Shown here in pieces: positions 8,758 through 16,897 of a stretch of DNA of 52,647 nt. The stretch comes from Bradyrhizobium iriomotense. Its GTDB lineage: Bacteria; Pseudomonadota; Alphaproteobacteria; Rhizobiales; Xanthobacteraceae. Both the position numbers and the translations under genes were made by a program. The stretch spans positions 1 through 52,647 of the forward strand of contig NZ_BSOW01000051.1 of assembly GCF_030160715.1 (NCBI RefSeq), written 5' to 3'. Numbering within the stretch: the stretch's first letter is position 1; the number at the start of each line of letters is the position of its first letter. Below the pieces are notes generated by a model, which was given only the letters and a program-made list of their open reading frames with translations, was not told where the DNA came from and did not search any database.

Positions 8758-9447
8758 TCAGTCCGTCTGGAAAACACTATCGGCGAGGAGTTCAGTTGGA
8801 TTCCGCTCCGCCACAATCTGTCCCTTCTGGACGACCAGCGCTCGGCCGACCAGCGAGGCCAAGAAACTGAGATCCTGATCGGCAATAATCATGGCCGTCT
8901 TTTCCGACCGATGAATCGCCAACAGGCATTCGGCGATTTCGTCGGTCACCGAAGGCTGAATGCCTTCCGTCAATTCATCAAGCAGAAGAAGCCGCGGCGA
9001 GCGAACCATGGCGCGTGCCAGGGCCAGCAACTGCCGCTCGCCTCCGCTCAACGCACCGCTGGGGCGCGCAAGGAGCTTTTCGAGTCTCGGAAAGAGACAC
9101 AATATCTCGGCAATCGGCTTTGCGTTGCCGGATCCGGGCATCATGCCCGCAAGCAACAAGTTCTCCTTTACGGTGAGGCCCGGAAAACCCGCTCCGCCTT
9201 GCGGGGTGTAGCTGAAGCCGAGGCGACTGCGTCGATAGGCCGGCAGAGCTTCGATCGCATCACCGTCCAGCACGATCCGGCCACCTTCCACCGGCAACAG
9301 TCCCATGACAGTCTTGAGCAAGGTGGTCTTGCCCATACCGTTGATGCCGATGATGCCCAAGATCTCATGAGCGCCGAGATCGAAGCTTAGGCTGCGCAGT
9401 ACCTGCGTCTTGCCGTAGCCCGAGATCAACCGTTCACCTTTCAGCAT
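8758..9447 (-). CDS. ABC transporter ATP-binding protein, LivF/UrtE type
   Basis: This 229-residue ATPase powers import through the two permeases encoded upstream. Walker A is GINGMGKTT (about residue 34), the signature is LSGGERQ, and Walker B is LLLLDELTEGI, where the usual Pro of DEPTEG is Leu. A D-loop/H-loop region (IIADQDLSFL) carries Gln-Asp where many homologues have EH or EQ. The ATG at 9447 overlaps the end of the preceding ATPase gene by 14 bp, implying translational coupling. GMMPGSGNAKP in the helical domain is UrtE/LivF-like. It forms a heterodimer with the UrtD-like protein. Confidence 0.88.
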   Translation of the reverse strand: MLKGERLISGYGKTQVLRSLSFDLGAHEILGIIGINGMGKTTLLKTVMGLLPVEGGRIVLDGDAIEALPAYRRSRLGFSYTPQGGAGFPGLTVKENLLLAGMMPGSGNAKPIAEILCLFPRLEKLLARPSGALSGGERQLLALARAMVRSPRLLLLDELTEGIQPSVTDEIAECLLAIHRSEKTAMIIADQDLSFLASLVGRALVVQKGQIVAERNPTELLADSVFQTD

Positions 9448-10180
9448 GAGTGGCCTCCTTCTTGCGGCCGAGATAAATGTCGCGAACAATCTCGTTTGCC
9501 TCGATCTTGTCCATGGTGTCCTCCACCAGCACCTTTCCCCTGTGTAGCACTGTAACTCGTTGCGCAAGGCGCGCGATGAACTCCAAATCGTGCTCGACGA
9601 CGATCACCGTAGCGCTGGCGTTGAGACGTTTGATGATGTCGACGGTCTTCAACATCTCCTCGCGCGTCATGCCGGCGGTGGGCTCGTCAAGTAGTGCAAT
9701 GCGCGGGCTGCTCGCGAGCAGCATGCCGAGCTCGCACCATTGCCGATGCGCGTGCGAGAGGGTCGCGGCCGGCTGACTGGCCAGACGTTCGTTGAAGCCG
9801 ATCTCGTCCAGCGTCAGCTCGACGACCCTGTCTAGCTGGCGCTTTTCCAGTCCCCTCCGCAGGCCGGCTAGGCGGATATTCTCGCGGACGTCAAGATTGG
9901 CGTAGATGCTGGGAATCTGGTTCTTAATGGCGATCCCAAGCCGGGCAATGCGATGGGTGGCCAGCCCCTGCAGATCCCGGCCCTCGAACAGAACATGGCC
10001 GCTCGTCGGCTGGTGCTGATGTGTAAGACATTTGAAGAGCGTGCTCTTGCCGGCGCCGTTCGGGCCGATGAGGCAGCGGATTTCGCCGGCGTTAACGACA
10101 AGGTCGACGCCATCAACCGCGGCGACACCCCCGAACCGCTTAACGAGACCGCGCGTCGCAAGAATGGGGGGCCCGCTCAT
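9434..10180 (-). CDS. ABC transporter ATP-binding protein, LivG/UrtD type
   Basis: This 248-residue ATPase has Walker A GPNGAGKST (about residue 39), Walker B IALLDEPTAGMT, and H-loop VVEHDLEFI. The DEPTAGMT ending is characteristic of UrtD rather than LivG. The ABC signature is degenerate (LSHAHRQ instead of LSGGQ); urea-type UrtD proteins also carry His at the third place. The start at 10180 overlaps the stop of the permease gene (ATGA), so the genes are translationally coupled. A longer frame upstream lies inside the permease and is not used. Confidence 0.88.
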   Translation of the reverse strand: MSGPPILATRGLVKRFGGVAAVDGVDLVVNAGEIRCLIGPNGAGKSTLFKCLTHQHQPTSGHVLFEGRDLQGLATHRIARLGIAIKNQIPSIYANLDVRENIRLAGLRRGLEKRQLDRVVELTLDEIGFNERLASQPAATLSHAHRQWCELGMLLASSPRIALLDEPTAGMTREEMLKTVDIIKRLNASATVIVVEHDLEFIARLAQRVTVLHRGKVLVEDTMDKIEANEIVRDIYLGRKKEATHAER

Positions 10181-11193
10181 GCCGGCTTCTCCTTCCGTCG
10201 CAAGATGCCAAAACGGTTCGGGAACTTCAGGCTCGATAAGCCAAGAAGCATCGGCTGCAGGCCTTGCGGCACGAGCATGACGAATAGGATGATCGTTGCG
10301 CCGAAAATAAGCTCCGTGTTGAAAACCTGGTTTGCGCCGAGCTGGCTGCTCAGGAGCTGGAAGCCGAAGCTTGCCACCACGGGTCCGACAAAGGCCCCGA
10401 GTCCGCCGGCGATCACCCACAGAACGAACTGCGAGGCTTGCGGAAGATCAAAGACGTTCGGGCTGACGTAGCCCATCACCGCCGTGTAAAGTGCCCCGCC
10501 AAGCCCAGCAATAGCAGCACTCACTGCGAAGCCGACGAGCTTGTAGAAGCGGATGTCGTAGCCAAGAAGCTCGCTCCGCAATTCGCTTTCCCTGATCGCC
10601 GTCATGATCCGACCGGCATCGCTCGAGCGCAGGAACGAGAGCAGAATGTAAGCTCCCGCCAGTGAAAGCAGGCAGATCGAGAAAGTTGCTTCCGTGGATA
10701 GAAATGCCTGCGGATCGCCGGGCATATTGAGTGACGGGACCGCCGTGATCCCATTGAAGCCGCCGAGCGGCACCGGGCCGATGTGAAACGAGGGATCGGC
10801 GGTTGACGTCATGAAGGAATAGAAGATCAGCGTTACGCACAGCGTGATAACGCCGAGATAGACGTCGCCCAGGCGGCTGAAGAACAGGAAATAGCCAAGG
10901 ACAAGCGAAAATGCGACCGGCATCGCGATGCCAATCAACACGGCAAGCGTGCTGTCGCCGAGATTAGAGACGGCGATTGCATAGGCATAGGCACCCAGAC
11001 CAAAAAACACCGAATGTCCGAGGTTCAGGATCCCGAGTGTTCCCCAGACGAAGGCAAGGCCGAGTGCTGCGATCGCCATGGCCGAAAAGGCCGATAGATT
11101 GACCAGATCGTAAGGCTCCAGAACGAATGGCCCGAGAGCCGCGAAGAGCACAAGGGCGACTGGGAAAAGGGCATGTTTGACTTGGCGCATCAT
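10177..11193 (-). CDS. ABC transporter permease, LivM/UrtC type
   Basis: This inner-membrane permease of 338 residues has about nine hydrophobic helices and the family signature segment LGLAFVWGTLGILNLGHSVFF early on. The cytoplasmic EAA-like loop is IMTAIRESELRSELLGYD near residue 205, where the ATPases dock. It begins 4 bp after the upstream permease stop. GGAGG lies about eleven bases before a double ATG. The general type is shared by branched-chain amino acid and urea/short-amide importers; sequence details such as the long loop after TM5 resemble UrtC. Confidence 0.88.
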   Translation of the reverse strand: MMRQVKHALFPVALVLFAALGPFVLEPYDLVNLSAFSAMAIAALGLAFVWGTLGILNLGHSVFFGLGAYAYAIAVSNLGDSTLAVLIGIAMPVAFSLVLGYFLFFSRLGDVYLGVITLCVTLIFYSFMTSTADPSFHIGPVPLGGFNGITAVPSLNMPGDPQAFLSTEATFSICLLSLAGAYILLSFLRSSDAGRIMTAIRESELRSELLGYDIRFYKLVGFAVSAAIAGLGGALYTAVMGYVSPNVFDLPQASQFVLWVIAGGLGAFVGPVVASFGFQLLSSQLGANQVFNTELIFGATIILFVMLVPQGLQPMLLGLSSLKFPNRFGILRRKEKPA

Positions 11194-11197
11194 GATG

Positions 11198-12061
11198 TTA
11201 TCGACCTCCGGTCCACAAGCTGGAGACGCCCGTCGGAAGCAGGCGCAGGATGATGACGGCCAAAAGCAGCAGCGAGGCCTGACCGACGACCGGTGTTGCG
11301 AAATAGGAAAGCAACGCCTCCACCGGCCCGAGTATCGTTGCGGCCGACAGAAAGCCCGTAATTAGGGCTCCGCCACCGCTGATCACCGTGACGAAGGCCC
11401 GGGCAACATAGGCCGCGCCCATATGAGGAAGGACACCGGATATCGGCGCAAGCAGCGCTCCGGCCAAGCCACTGATCGCTGCGCCGACGATGAAAGTGAC
11501 CGCATACACGCGATCACAGTTGATCCCGAGGGTCGCTGCCATTTCCGAATTTTGCATCGCGGCCCGCGCGATCAGTCCATATTTCGTCCAGTGCAAAGCA
11601 AGTAGAGAACTCACGACCAGCAGAGCTGTGATTCCAATCAAGAACAGTTGGTAAGCACCGATGGAGTAGGCACCTATCGGAATATTGCCCAGCGGTGCGC
11701 TCACGCCCATCGTCGTGTTGCCGAAGATGGCGGTCACCGCACCGATCAAAAACAGGCTAAGACCCCAGGTTGCCAGCATCGTCGTGACCAGATGACCGTA
11801 CAGTCGGCGAACGATCAGTCGCTCCGCCACGGCACCGATCAGAGCGACGAACATTGGGGCGACAACCAGCATGGAGAGCCAAAGATTGACGCCGCAATGA
11901 TTGGCGATCACGGTGGCGTATCCGCCGAGCATGATGAACTCGCCGTGAGCAAAGTTGATGACGCGCATCATGCCGAAAATGACCGCGAGTCCCAAGCTGA
12001 TCAGGGCGAGAAGCGCAACGGAATTGACCACGGCGAAACACAATATGACGAAACTGTCCAT
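11198..12061 (-). CDS. ABC transporter permease, LivH/UrtB type
   Basis: This 287-residue partner permease has about eight membrane helices. Diagnostic segments are VIFGMMRVINFAHGEFIMLGG near residue 30, a conserved LivH/UrtB motif, and RAAMQNSEMAATLGIN as the ATPase-coupling loop near residue 190. It follows the first binding-protein gene after 85 bp containing a strong hairpin (12106-12132), so its expression is probably lower than that of the binding proteins. Confidence 0.88.
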   Translation of the reverse strand: MDSFVILCFAVVNSVALLALISLGLAVIFGMMRVINFAHGEFIMLGGYATVIANHCGVNLWLSMLVVAPMFVALIGAVAERLIVRRLYGHLVTTMLATWGLSLFLIGAVTAIFGNTTMGVSAPLGNIPIGAYSIGAYQLFLIGITALLVVSSLLALHWTKYGLIARAAMQNSEMAATLGINCDRVYAVTFIVGAAISGLAGALLAPISGVLPHMGAAYVARAFVTVISGGGALITGFLSAATILGPVEALLSYFATPVVGQASLLLLAVIILRLLPTGVSSLWTGGR

Positions 12062-12105
12062 GAACGATCTCGGCTTGCGAAGATGGAGATGGGCAAATCG
12101 GGCTG

Positions 12106-12132
12106 GCGGCGCCGCGAAAAGTGCGGCGCCGC
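12106..12132 (-). promoter_or_regulatory. Strong intercistronic hairpin between binding-protein and permease genes
   Basis: GCGGCGCCGC occurs at 12106-12115 and again at 12123-12132 with a 7-base GAAAAGT spacer. The decamer is its own reverse complement, so it forms a perfect 10-bp GC stem. No T-run follows. Hairpins here in binding-protein operons commonly protect the upstream message or limit read-through into the permease genes. Confidence 0.6.
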
Positions 12133-12146
12133 GAGTGCCGGCCCAC

Positions 12147-13382
12147 CTAGATCTGCGGCATCAGAAAATCCGTCTGGTTGGGATTGGTGAAGACGTTGCA
12201 TTTGCCACCATACGTATCCGGCGGAATCTGCTCCTTCTTCTCGATCAGGCTCCAGACGCGGTTCTCGACCTTGATGATGTGAACGTCTTGGGTCGTGTTG
12301 TGGGTGGGGCCATCCGTGGTCATGACCCCGGCCGGACCTTCCCAGCGGATGCTGCTTTCGAGGGCAGCCAGAACCGCCTCCCGCTCGAAGCTGCCGGCAC
12401 GCTTGACCGCTTCGGCCCAGAGCATGACGCCGCTATAGCCGCCGAACACCTCGCCATTGATATAGGGGTGGTTCTTGCCGGCAACGGCTTCCACCTTGGC
12501 CAGAAATTCCTTGTTCTTCGGCGTGTCGAGTTCTTGGAAGTAGTTGTACGCGACGATCACGCCGTCCGTTTCCTCCGGAGCAAGAACCTCGTGCTCATTG
12601 CCAGCGGCAAACACGATGGAGATGATCGGAATCTTCTTTAGCATCCCGGCCGCTGCCCATTGGCGATAGAACGACATGGCCGGGCCGCCAACGAGGCAGG
12701 AATGCACGACATCCGGTTTGGCGGCCTGTATCTTTGCAATGGCCGCGGTGAAATCCGTGACATCGAGGGGATAGTAATCATCGGCTAACACCTGGCCACC
12801 TTCGCGCTTGGCCATCACGTGATTCCAGATCCCGAAATTGCGGGGGGCGTTATAGTCCGACGCAATATAGTAGAGCTTCTTTCCGAGATTCTTGAACGAC
12901 CATTCGAGCAAAGGAACAACCTGCTGGTTACCGCCCGTGTTGACGCAGAATGTATTCTTCTCGCAAAGTCCGCCTTCGTAGAACGAGCCGTAGATGAAAG
13001 GTATCTTGTACTTGCGCAGTACGGGGCGTGTGGCTTCGCGCGCGGCGCCGCTGAGCGCACCTTGTACCATGACGACCCGATCGTTCAGCGCCGCCTTCTG
13101 CGCGTATTGCGGGTACTTGTTGATGTCGGACTGGCCATCATAAACCTTTAGCTCGACCTTTTTGCCGAGCAGGCCGCCAGCGGCGTTGATCTCCTCGACG
13201 GCGACCTTCATGCACAAATTCGAGGGTACGCCATAAATATCAAGAGCTCCCGACAAATCATGGAGCGAAGCAATAGCGACGGTGTCGGATGCAGCCCACG
13301 CGCCTCCGGCAAAAGAACCGGCGATGGATGCAGCAGAGAGCGCTGCGGAAGTGCCGAGAAACGAGCGACGAGATAGCTTCAC
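12147..13382 (-). CDS. Periplasmic binding protein, UrtA/AmiC type (paralog 1)
   Basis: This 411-residue type I periplasmic binding protein (Peripla_BP_5/6, urea/short-chain amide group) starts at a GTG with AAGGAG eight bases upstream. A twin-arginine signal (LSRRSFLG, then a hydrophobic segment ending GGAWAA) directs Tat export. Body motifs include HDLSGALDIYGVPSN, GGNQQVVPLLEWSF, KLYYIASDYNAPR and DDYYPLDVTDFTAAI. The N-terminal lobe reads like the UrtA family rather than LivJ. It is the second of two tandem homologues of identical length with long identical stretches. The differing residues lie partly in the ligand region (for example KNTFCVNTGG against QNIFCCNTEG), which suggests two related ligands. 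Confidence 0.9.
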   Translation of the reverse strand: MKLSRRSFLGTSAALSAASIAGSFAGGAWAASDTVAIASLHDLSGALDIYGVPSNLCMKVAVEEINAAGGLLGKKVELKVYDGQSDINKYPQYAQKAALNDRVVMVQGALSGAAREATRPVLRKYKIPFIYGSFYEGGLCEKNTFCVNTGGNQQVVPLLEWSFKNLGKKLYYIASDYNAPRNFGIWNHVMAKREGGQVLADDYYPLDVTDFTAAIAKIQAAKPDVVHSCLVGGPAMSFYRQWAAAGMLKKIPIISIVFAAGNEHEVLAPEETDGVIVAYNYFQELDTPKNKEFLAKVEAVAGKNHPYINGEVFGGYSGVMLWAEAVKRAGSFEREAVLAALESSIRWEGPAGVMTTDGPTHNTTQDVHIIKVENRVWSLIEKKEQIPPDTYGGKCNVFTNPNQTDFLMPQI

Positions 13383-13503
13383 GAGAATTCTCCTTGGCTG
13401 CTCGAGAGAAGAGGCGTGCTCTCCTGCCGAGTGATGACAACGAACAGCAAGCAAATGAGACTGCTGCGCCGCTTTGGAGACGCAGCGCCGTGAGCGCGGC
13501 CGA

Positions 13504-14739
13504 CTACATCTGTGGCATCAAGAATTCCGTCTGGTTTGGGTGGGCAAAGACGTCGCACCTGCCGCCATAGCTGTCCGGCTGGATCTGTTCTTTGGTTGCA
13601 ACCAGGCTCCAGACTCGGTTTTCGACCCTGATAATGCGCACGTCCTGGGTCGTGTGGTGCGTAGGCCCATCGGTGACCATTTTCCCGCCGGGCCCTTCCC
13701 AAGTGATCCCGGTTTCCCAAGCCTTCATTACTGCGTCGCGATCGAAGCTGTTCGCGCGCCTGACGGCCTCTGCCCACAACATGACTGTATTGTATCCACC
13801 GATCGCCTCGCCATTGATATAGGCGTGGTTTTGACCCATCGCTTGAGCAAATCGCGCCAGAAAGGCTTTGTTTCGTGGCGTATCGAGCTCCTGGAAATAG
13901 TTATAGGCCGCGTAGATGCCGTTCGTCTCTTCAGGTGCCAAAATCTCGTGCTCTTGCCCGCCACCGAAAATGATCGAGACGATGGGAATCTTCTTCAACA
14001 TTCCCGCTGCGGCCCATTGGCGGTAGAAGGACATTGACGGACCACCAACCAGGCAGGAATGGATGAAGTCCGGCTTTGCCGCCTGGATCTTGGCGATTGC
14101 CGCAGTGAAATCCGTAACATCGAGGGGATAATAGTCGTCCGCAAGCACTTCGCCGCCTTCGCGCTTTGCCATCACGTGATTCCAGGCCCCGAATGTGCGC
14201 GGCGCGTTGTAATCGGAAGCGATGTAATAGAGTTTCTTACCGAGAGTTTTGAACGACCACTCGAGCAGCGGAACGACCTGCTGGTTTCCTTCGGTGTTGC
14301 AGCAAAAGATGTTCTGTTCGCAGGCGCCACCTTCATAGATCGAACCATAGAAGTACGGCACCTTGTATTTGCGCAGAACCGGTCGCGTGGCCTCTCGGGC
14401 AGCTCCGGTCAAGGCGCCCACCGCCATCACGGCCCGGTCGCGCAGCGCCGCCTGCTGCGCGTATTGCGGACCTTTGTTGATGTCCGACTGGCAGTCGTAG
14501 GCCTTCAGGACGACTTGCTTGCCGAGTAATCCCCCTGCCGCGTTTAATTCCTTGACCGCGAATTCCGTGCACATGTTGGACGGTGCGCCATAGACATCGA
14601 ACGGTCCGGATAGATCGTAGAGTGAGGCGATGGTTACGGTGTCCGAGGCCGCGGAGGCGGAGCCGGCCAGTGAACCAAAAACCGACGCGGCCGATACCGC
14701 GGCGGAAGAACGGAGCAACGTGCGACGTGACAAATTCAT
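13504..14739 (-). CDS. Periplasmic binding protein, UrtA/AmiC type (paralog 2)
   Basis: This paralog is 411 residues with a Tat signal (LSRRTLLRSS ... GSASAA). It has an excellent Shine-Dalgarno (AAAGGAGG) before the ATG at 14739, better than its sister's, so it may be the more abundant receptor. It shares the motif set of paralog 1 (YDLSGPFDVYGAPSN, GNQQVVPLLEWSF, DDYYPLDVTDF) and ends in nearly the same C-terminus (NQTEFLMPQM against NQTDFLMPQI). The pair most likely arose by local duplication. Both should feed the single permease/ATPase set that follows. Confidence 0.9.
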   Translation of the reverse strand: MNLSRRTLLRSSAAVSAASVFGSLAGSASAASDTVTIASLYDLSGPFDVYGAPSNMCTEFAVKELNAAGGLLGKQVVLKAYDCQSDINKGPQYAQQAALRDRAVMAVGALTGAAREATRPVLRKYKVPYFYGSIYEGGACEQNIFCCNTEGNQQVVPLLEWSFKTLGKKLYYIASDYNAPRTFGAWNHVMAKREGGEVLADDYYPLDVTDFTAAIAKIQAAKPDFIHSCLVGGPSMSFYRQWAAAGMLKKIPIVSIIFGGGQEHEILAPEETNGIYAAYNYFQELDTPRNKAFLARFAQAMGQNHAYINGEAIGGYNTVMLWAEAVRRANSFDRDAVMKAWETGITWEGPGGKMVTDGPTHHTTQDVRIIRVENRVWSLVATKEQIQPDSYGGRCDVFAHPNQTEFLMPQM

Positions 14740-14872
14740 GAGGATCCTCCTTTAAGGCTCGCAAATAGGTGTCCAACGCGGCGAACAACTGCCGCGCCGA
14801 GGCTAGACAAGGAACGGGCGGGCGTGATGGTCGTCGGCGGGAAGCGGATCCCCGCCGTGTGCGGGATCAGGA

Positions 14873-15703
14873 TTATCTTCGTCGCGCCATTGAAACGACT
14901 TGACGTTCGACGGGCAGGTCGGGCTCGTACAGGTACTTTGCGCTTGTATCGAGAAAGTCGTGGGTGTGGATCACCACCGCGTCCGAGTTCAGGAACGCGA
15001 TCGCATAGGCTGGCGGCTCCATGCTGCAAGGAATGCCTCGCTCGTGACCGAAATCGAGCCACAATTGATGATTGAGCCCCCGCAAGGTGGAAAAGGGAAT
15101 GTTCTGCCAGCTTCCGGCGATTGGGCGATGCACATGCCCGAAGAACAGATGGCGGATGGAGTGCCCGTCGAGGAGTCGTCCAAATCTTGCAGCGTCGTCC
15201 AGCATGATGTCGTCGGCCGGCCGGAAGTGAACCGGAAGCGGCGGGTGGTGCATGAAGAGATAGACAGGGCTGCCTCGTGACTCTCCCAGACGCGTGCGCA
15301 ACCATGCCTGGCGCTGCTCACAGTAAAGGCCGGCGTGGCTGTCGGTTTGCTTTGTATCGAGGAAGAGAAAGCGTCCCGCCGCCGTGTCGAGCGCGGATTG
15401 AATGAAGCCGAAATCGTCAGCAGGAGCCTCGGGAAATACGCTCCGGAAATTGGCGCGATCGTCATGATTGCCCATCAAGAGCCGCACCGGCATAGGCAGG
15501 ACCTTTAGTGCCTCACGCAGGCGAACGTAGGCGCTTTTTTCGCCATGATGAGCGAGATCACCGGTGATGACGCAGAGCTCCGCATCTGCATGCTGCCTGG
15601 CGATATCTGCCAGGCAGGCGTTCAGGCGCTCACCCGGGTCGTTGTCGAAGAGGCGATCGCCAGCTGGGACCAGGTGAAGATCGGTGATTTGAATGATTTT
15701 CAT
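14873..15703 (-). CDS. Calcineurin-like metallophosphoesterase (CpdA/GpdQ group)
   Basis: This 276-residue class III phosphodiesterase uses a two-metal centre. All five metal motifs are present: DLH (residues 8-10), GDLAHHG, GNHDDR, MHHPP and FGHVHRP. The closest recognisable groups are CpdA (cyclic AMP phosphodiesterase) and glycerophosphodiesterase GpdQ. Relatives in this superfamily also cleave phosphonate monoesters. No signal peptide, so cytoplasmic. It lies 21 bp below the MetE-like gene and 133 bp above binding-protein paralog 2; that gap contains a GGCGGG/CCCGCC inverted repeat near 14835-14854. The setting argues for a dedicated ester-hydrolysing step on the imported compound rather than housekeeping cAMP turnover. 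Confidence 0.85.
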   Translation of the reverse strand: MKIIQITDLHLVPAGDRLFDNDPGERLNACLADIARQHADAELCVITGDLAHHGEKSAYVRLREALKVLPMPVRLLMGNHDDRANFRSVFPEAPADDFGFIQSALDTAAGRFLFLDTKQTDSHAGLYCEQRQAWLRTRLGESRGSPVYLFMHHPPLPVHFRPADDIMLDDAARFGRLLDGHSIRHLFFGHVHRPIAGSWQNIPFSTLRGLNHQLWLDFGHERGIPCSMEPPAYAIAFLNSDAVVIHTHDFLDTSAKYLYEPDLPVERQVVSMARRR

Positions 15704-15724
15704 TATTGGGGGCTACTTGAGCTG

Positions 15725-16897
15725 TCAGGAAGCAACGGCTTGAACGGAAGGCCTGGCGTTCGCATTCCAGAGCCGGCGAGATGCAATCTCGGCGCCCTGC
15801 ACAAGCGACTCGAGCTTGCGCCAGGCGATGTCCGGATCGACCGTGTGGAACGTTGCAAAGCTGGCAAAGCCGCAGTCGGTGCCGGCGATCACTCGCTCCC
15901 GTCCGACCAAATTGGCGTATTGTTCGATGCGCTGGGCGACGACCTCGGGATGTTCAATGTAGTTCGTGCAGGTGTCGATGACGCCGGGAACAAGAATCTT
16001 GTCGTCGGGGAGCTGTGTCTCCTTGAACAGACTCCATTCGTGCGAGTGCCGTGGATTTGCCGCCTCCAGTAGAAGTGCCATCGGCCGCGCCTTGATGATG
16101 ATATCGAAGATCTCATGCAGATCGATATCGTGATGATGGGGCGATTCGTAATTGCCCCAACATAGATGCAGTCGCATCCGACCGGCGGGAATGTCGCGCA
16201 GGGCGTGATTAAGGACCTCGACGTGAAGGGCAATTTCTTTGCGAAACTCTGCGACGTCCATCGGTTTCGCCCGGAAATGGCGTCCGAGCGCCAGATCAGG
16301 GCAGTCGATCTGCAAAAGGATGCCCGATGCGGCGATGACGTCATATTCCTTCTTCATCGCGTCGGCCAAGGCATAGAGATAGGCCTCCTGCGAGGGATAA
16401 TATTTGTTCGGCATGTAGTGGGCCATAATCCCCGGAGACGAGGCGTTCATGAACGCCTCCTCAACGGGAACCATATCGAGTGCCGTTTTGAGGTTGGCGA
16501 TATCCGTCGCCACCGCCGCCTCTCCCTGGTACGCGATAGGTCCCACGCACGCGGGCGTCTTGATATCTAGATTGACCCGCTTTGCGAAATTCGAAAACTC
16601 CGCCAGTTCGGACAACGCAAGCGGCTGATCAACGCCGGTCAAACCTGTCATGCGCTCGCGCGCATAGGTCGAATAGGCGTATTTGCTCATCTCTCCATCA
16701 TCGACAACCGCAAGCCCAATAAGCGATTGCTTTTTTACGATGTCGAGGACCGCTGAACTAACGCTGGCCGCCAACAACGGATTGCGGTCAGCGTCCAGTT
16801 CGCTTTTCTCTTTCGCCAGGAGCATCTCCTCCAATGCAGAGGGCCGCGGCAGACTGCCGACGTGGGTCGTGAGGATACGGTCGGTGCTTATTTTCAT
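15725..16897 (-). CDS. MetE-like core methyltransferase (cobalamin-independent methionine synthase II family)
   Basis: This 390-residue protein corresponds to only the C-terminal catalytic barrel of MetE. The family also includes epoxyalkane:coenzyme M transferases and folate-independent core enzymes. It begins with the typical TTHVGSLPRP. The zinc ligands are present: LHLCWGNY (His244, Cys246) and GTDCGF (Cys342). No N-terminal MetE domain exists, so 5-methyl-THF-triglutamate binding as in full MetE is not expected. AGGAG lies six bases before the ATG. It is the first gene of the transporter operon, divergent from the LysR gene. A zinc-activated thiol is the usual acceptor in this superfamily; its donor could be the imported substrate. 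A full-length metE lies at 41-43 kb, so this is not the sole methionine synthase. Confidence 0.85.
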   Translation of the reverse strand: MKISTDRILTTHVGSLPRPSALEEMLLAKEKSELDADRNPLLAASVSSAVLDIVKKQSLIGLAVVDDGEMSKYAYSTYARERMTGLTGVDQPLALSELAEFSNFAKRVNLDIKTPACVGPIAYQGEAAVATDIANLKTALDMVPVEEAFMNASSPGIMAHYMPNKYYPSQEAYLYALADAMKKEYDVIAASGILLQIDCPDLALGRHFRAKPMDVAEFRKEIALHVEVLNHALRDIPAGRMRLHLCWGNYESPHHHDIDLHEIFDIIIKARPMALLLEAANPRHSHEWSLFKETQLPDDKILVPGVIDTCTNYIEHPEVVAQRIEQYANLVGRERVIAGTDCGFASFATFHTVDPDIAWRKLESLVQGAEIASRRLWNANARPSVQAVAS

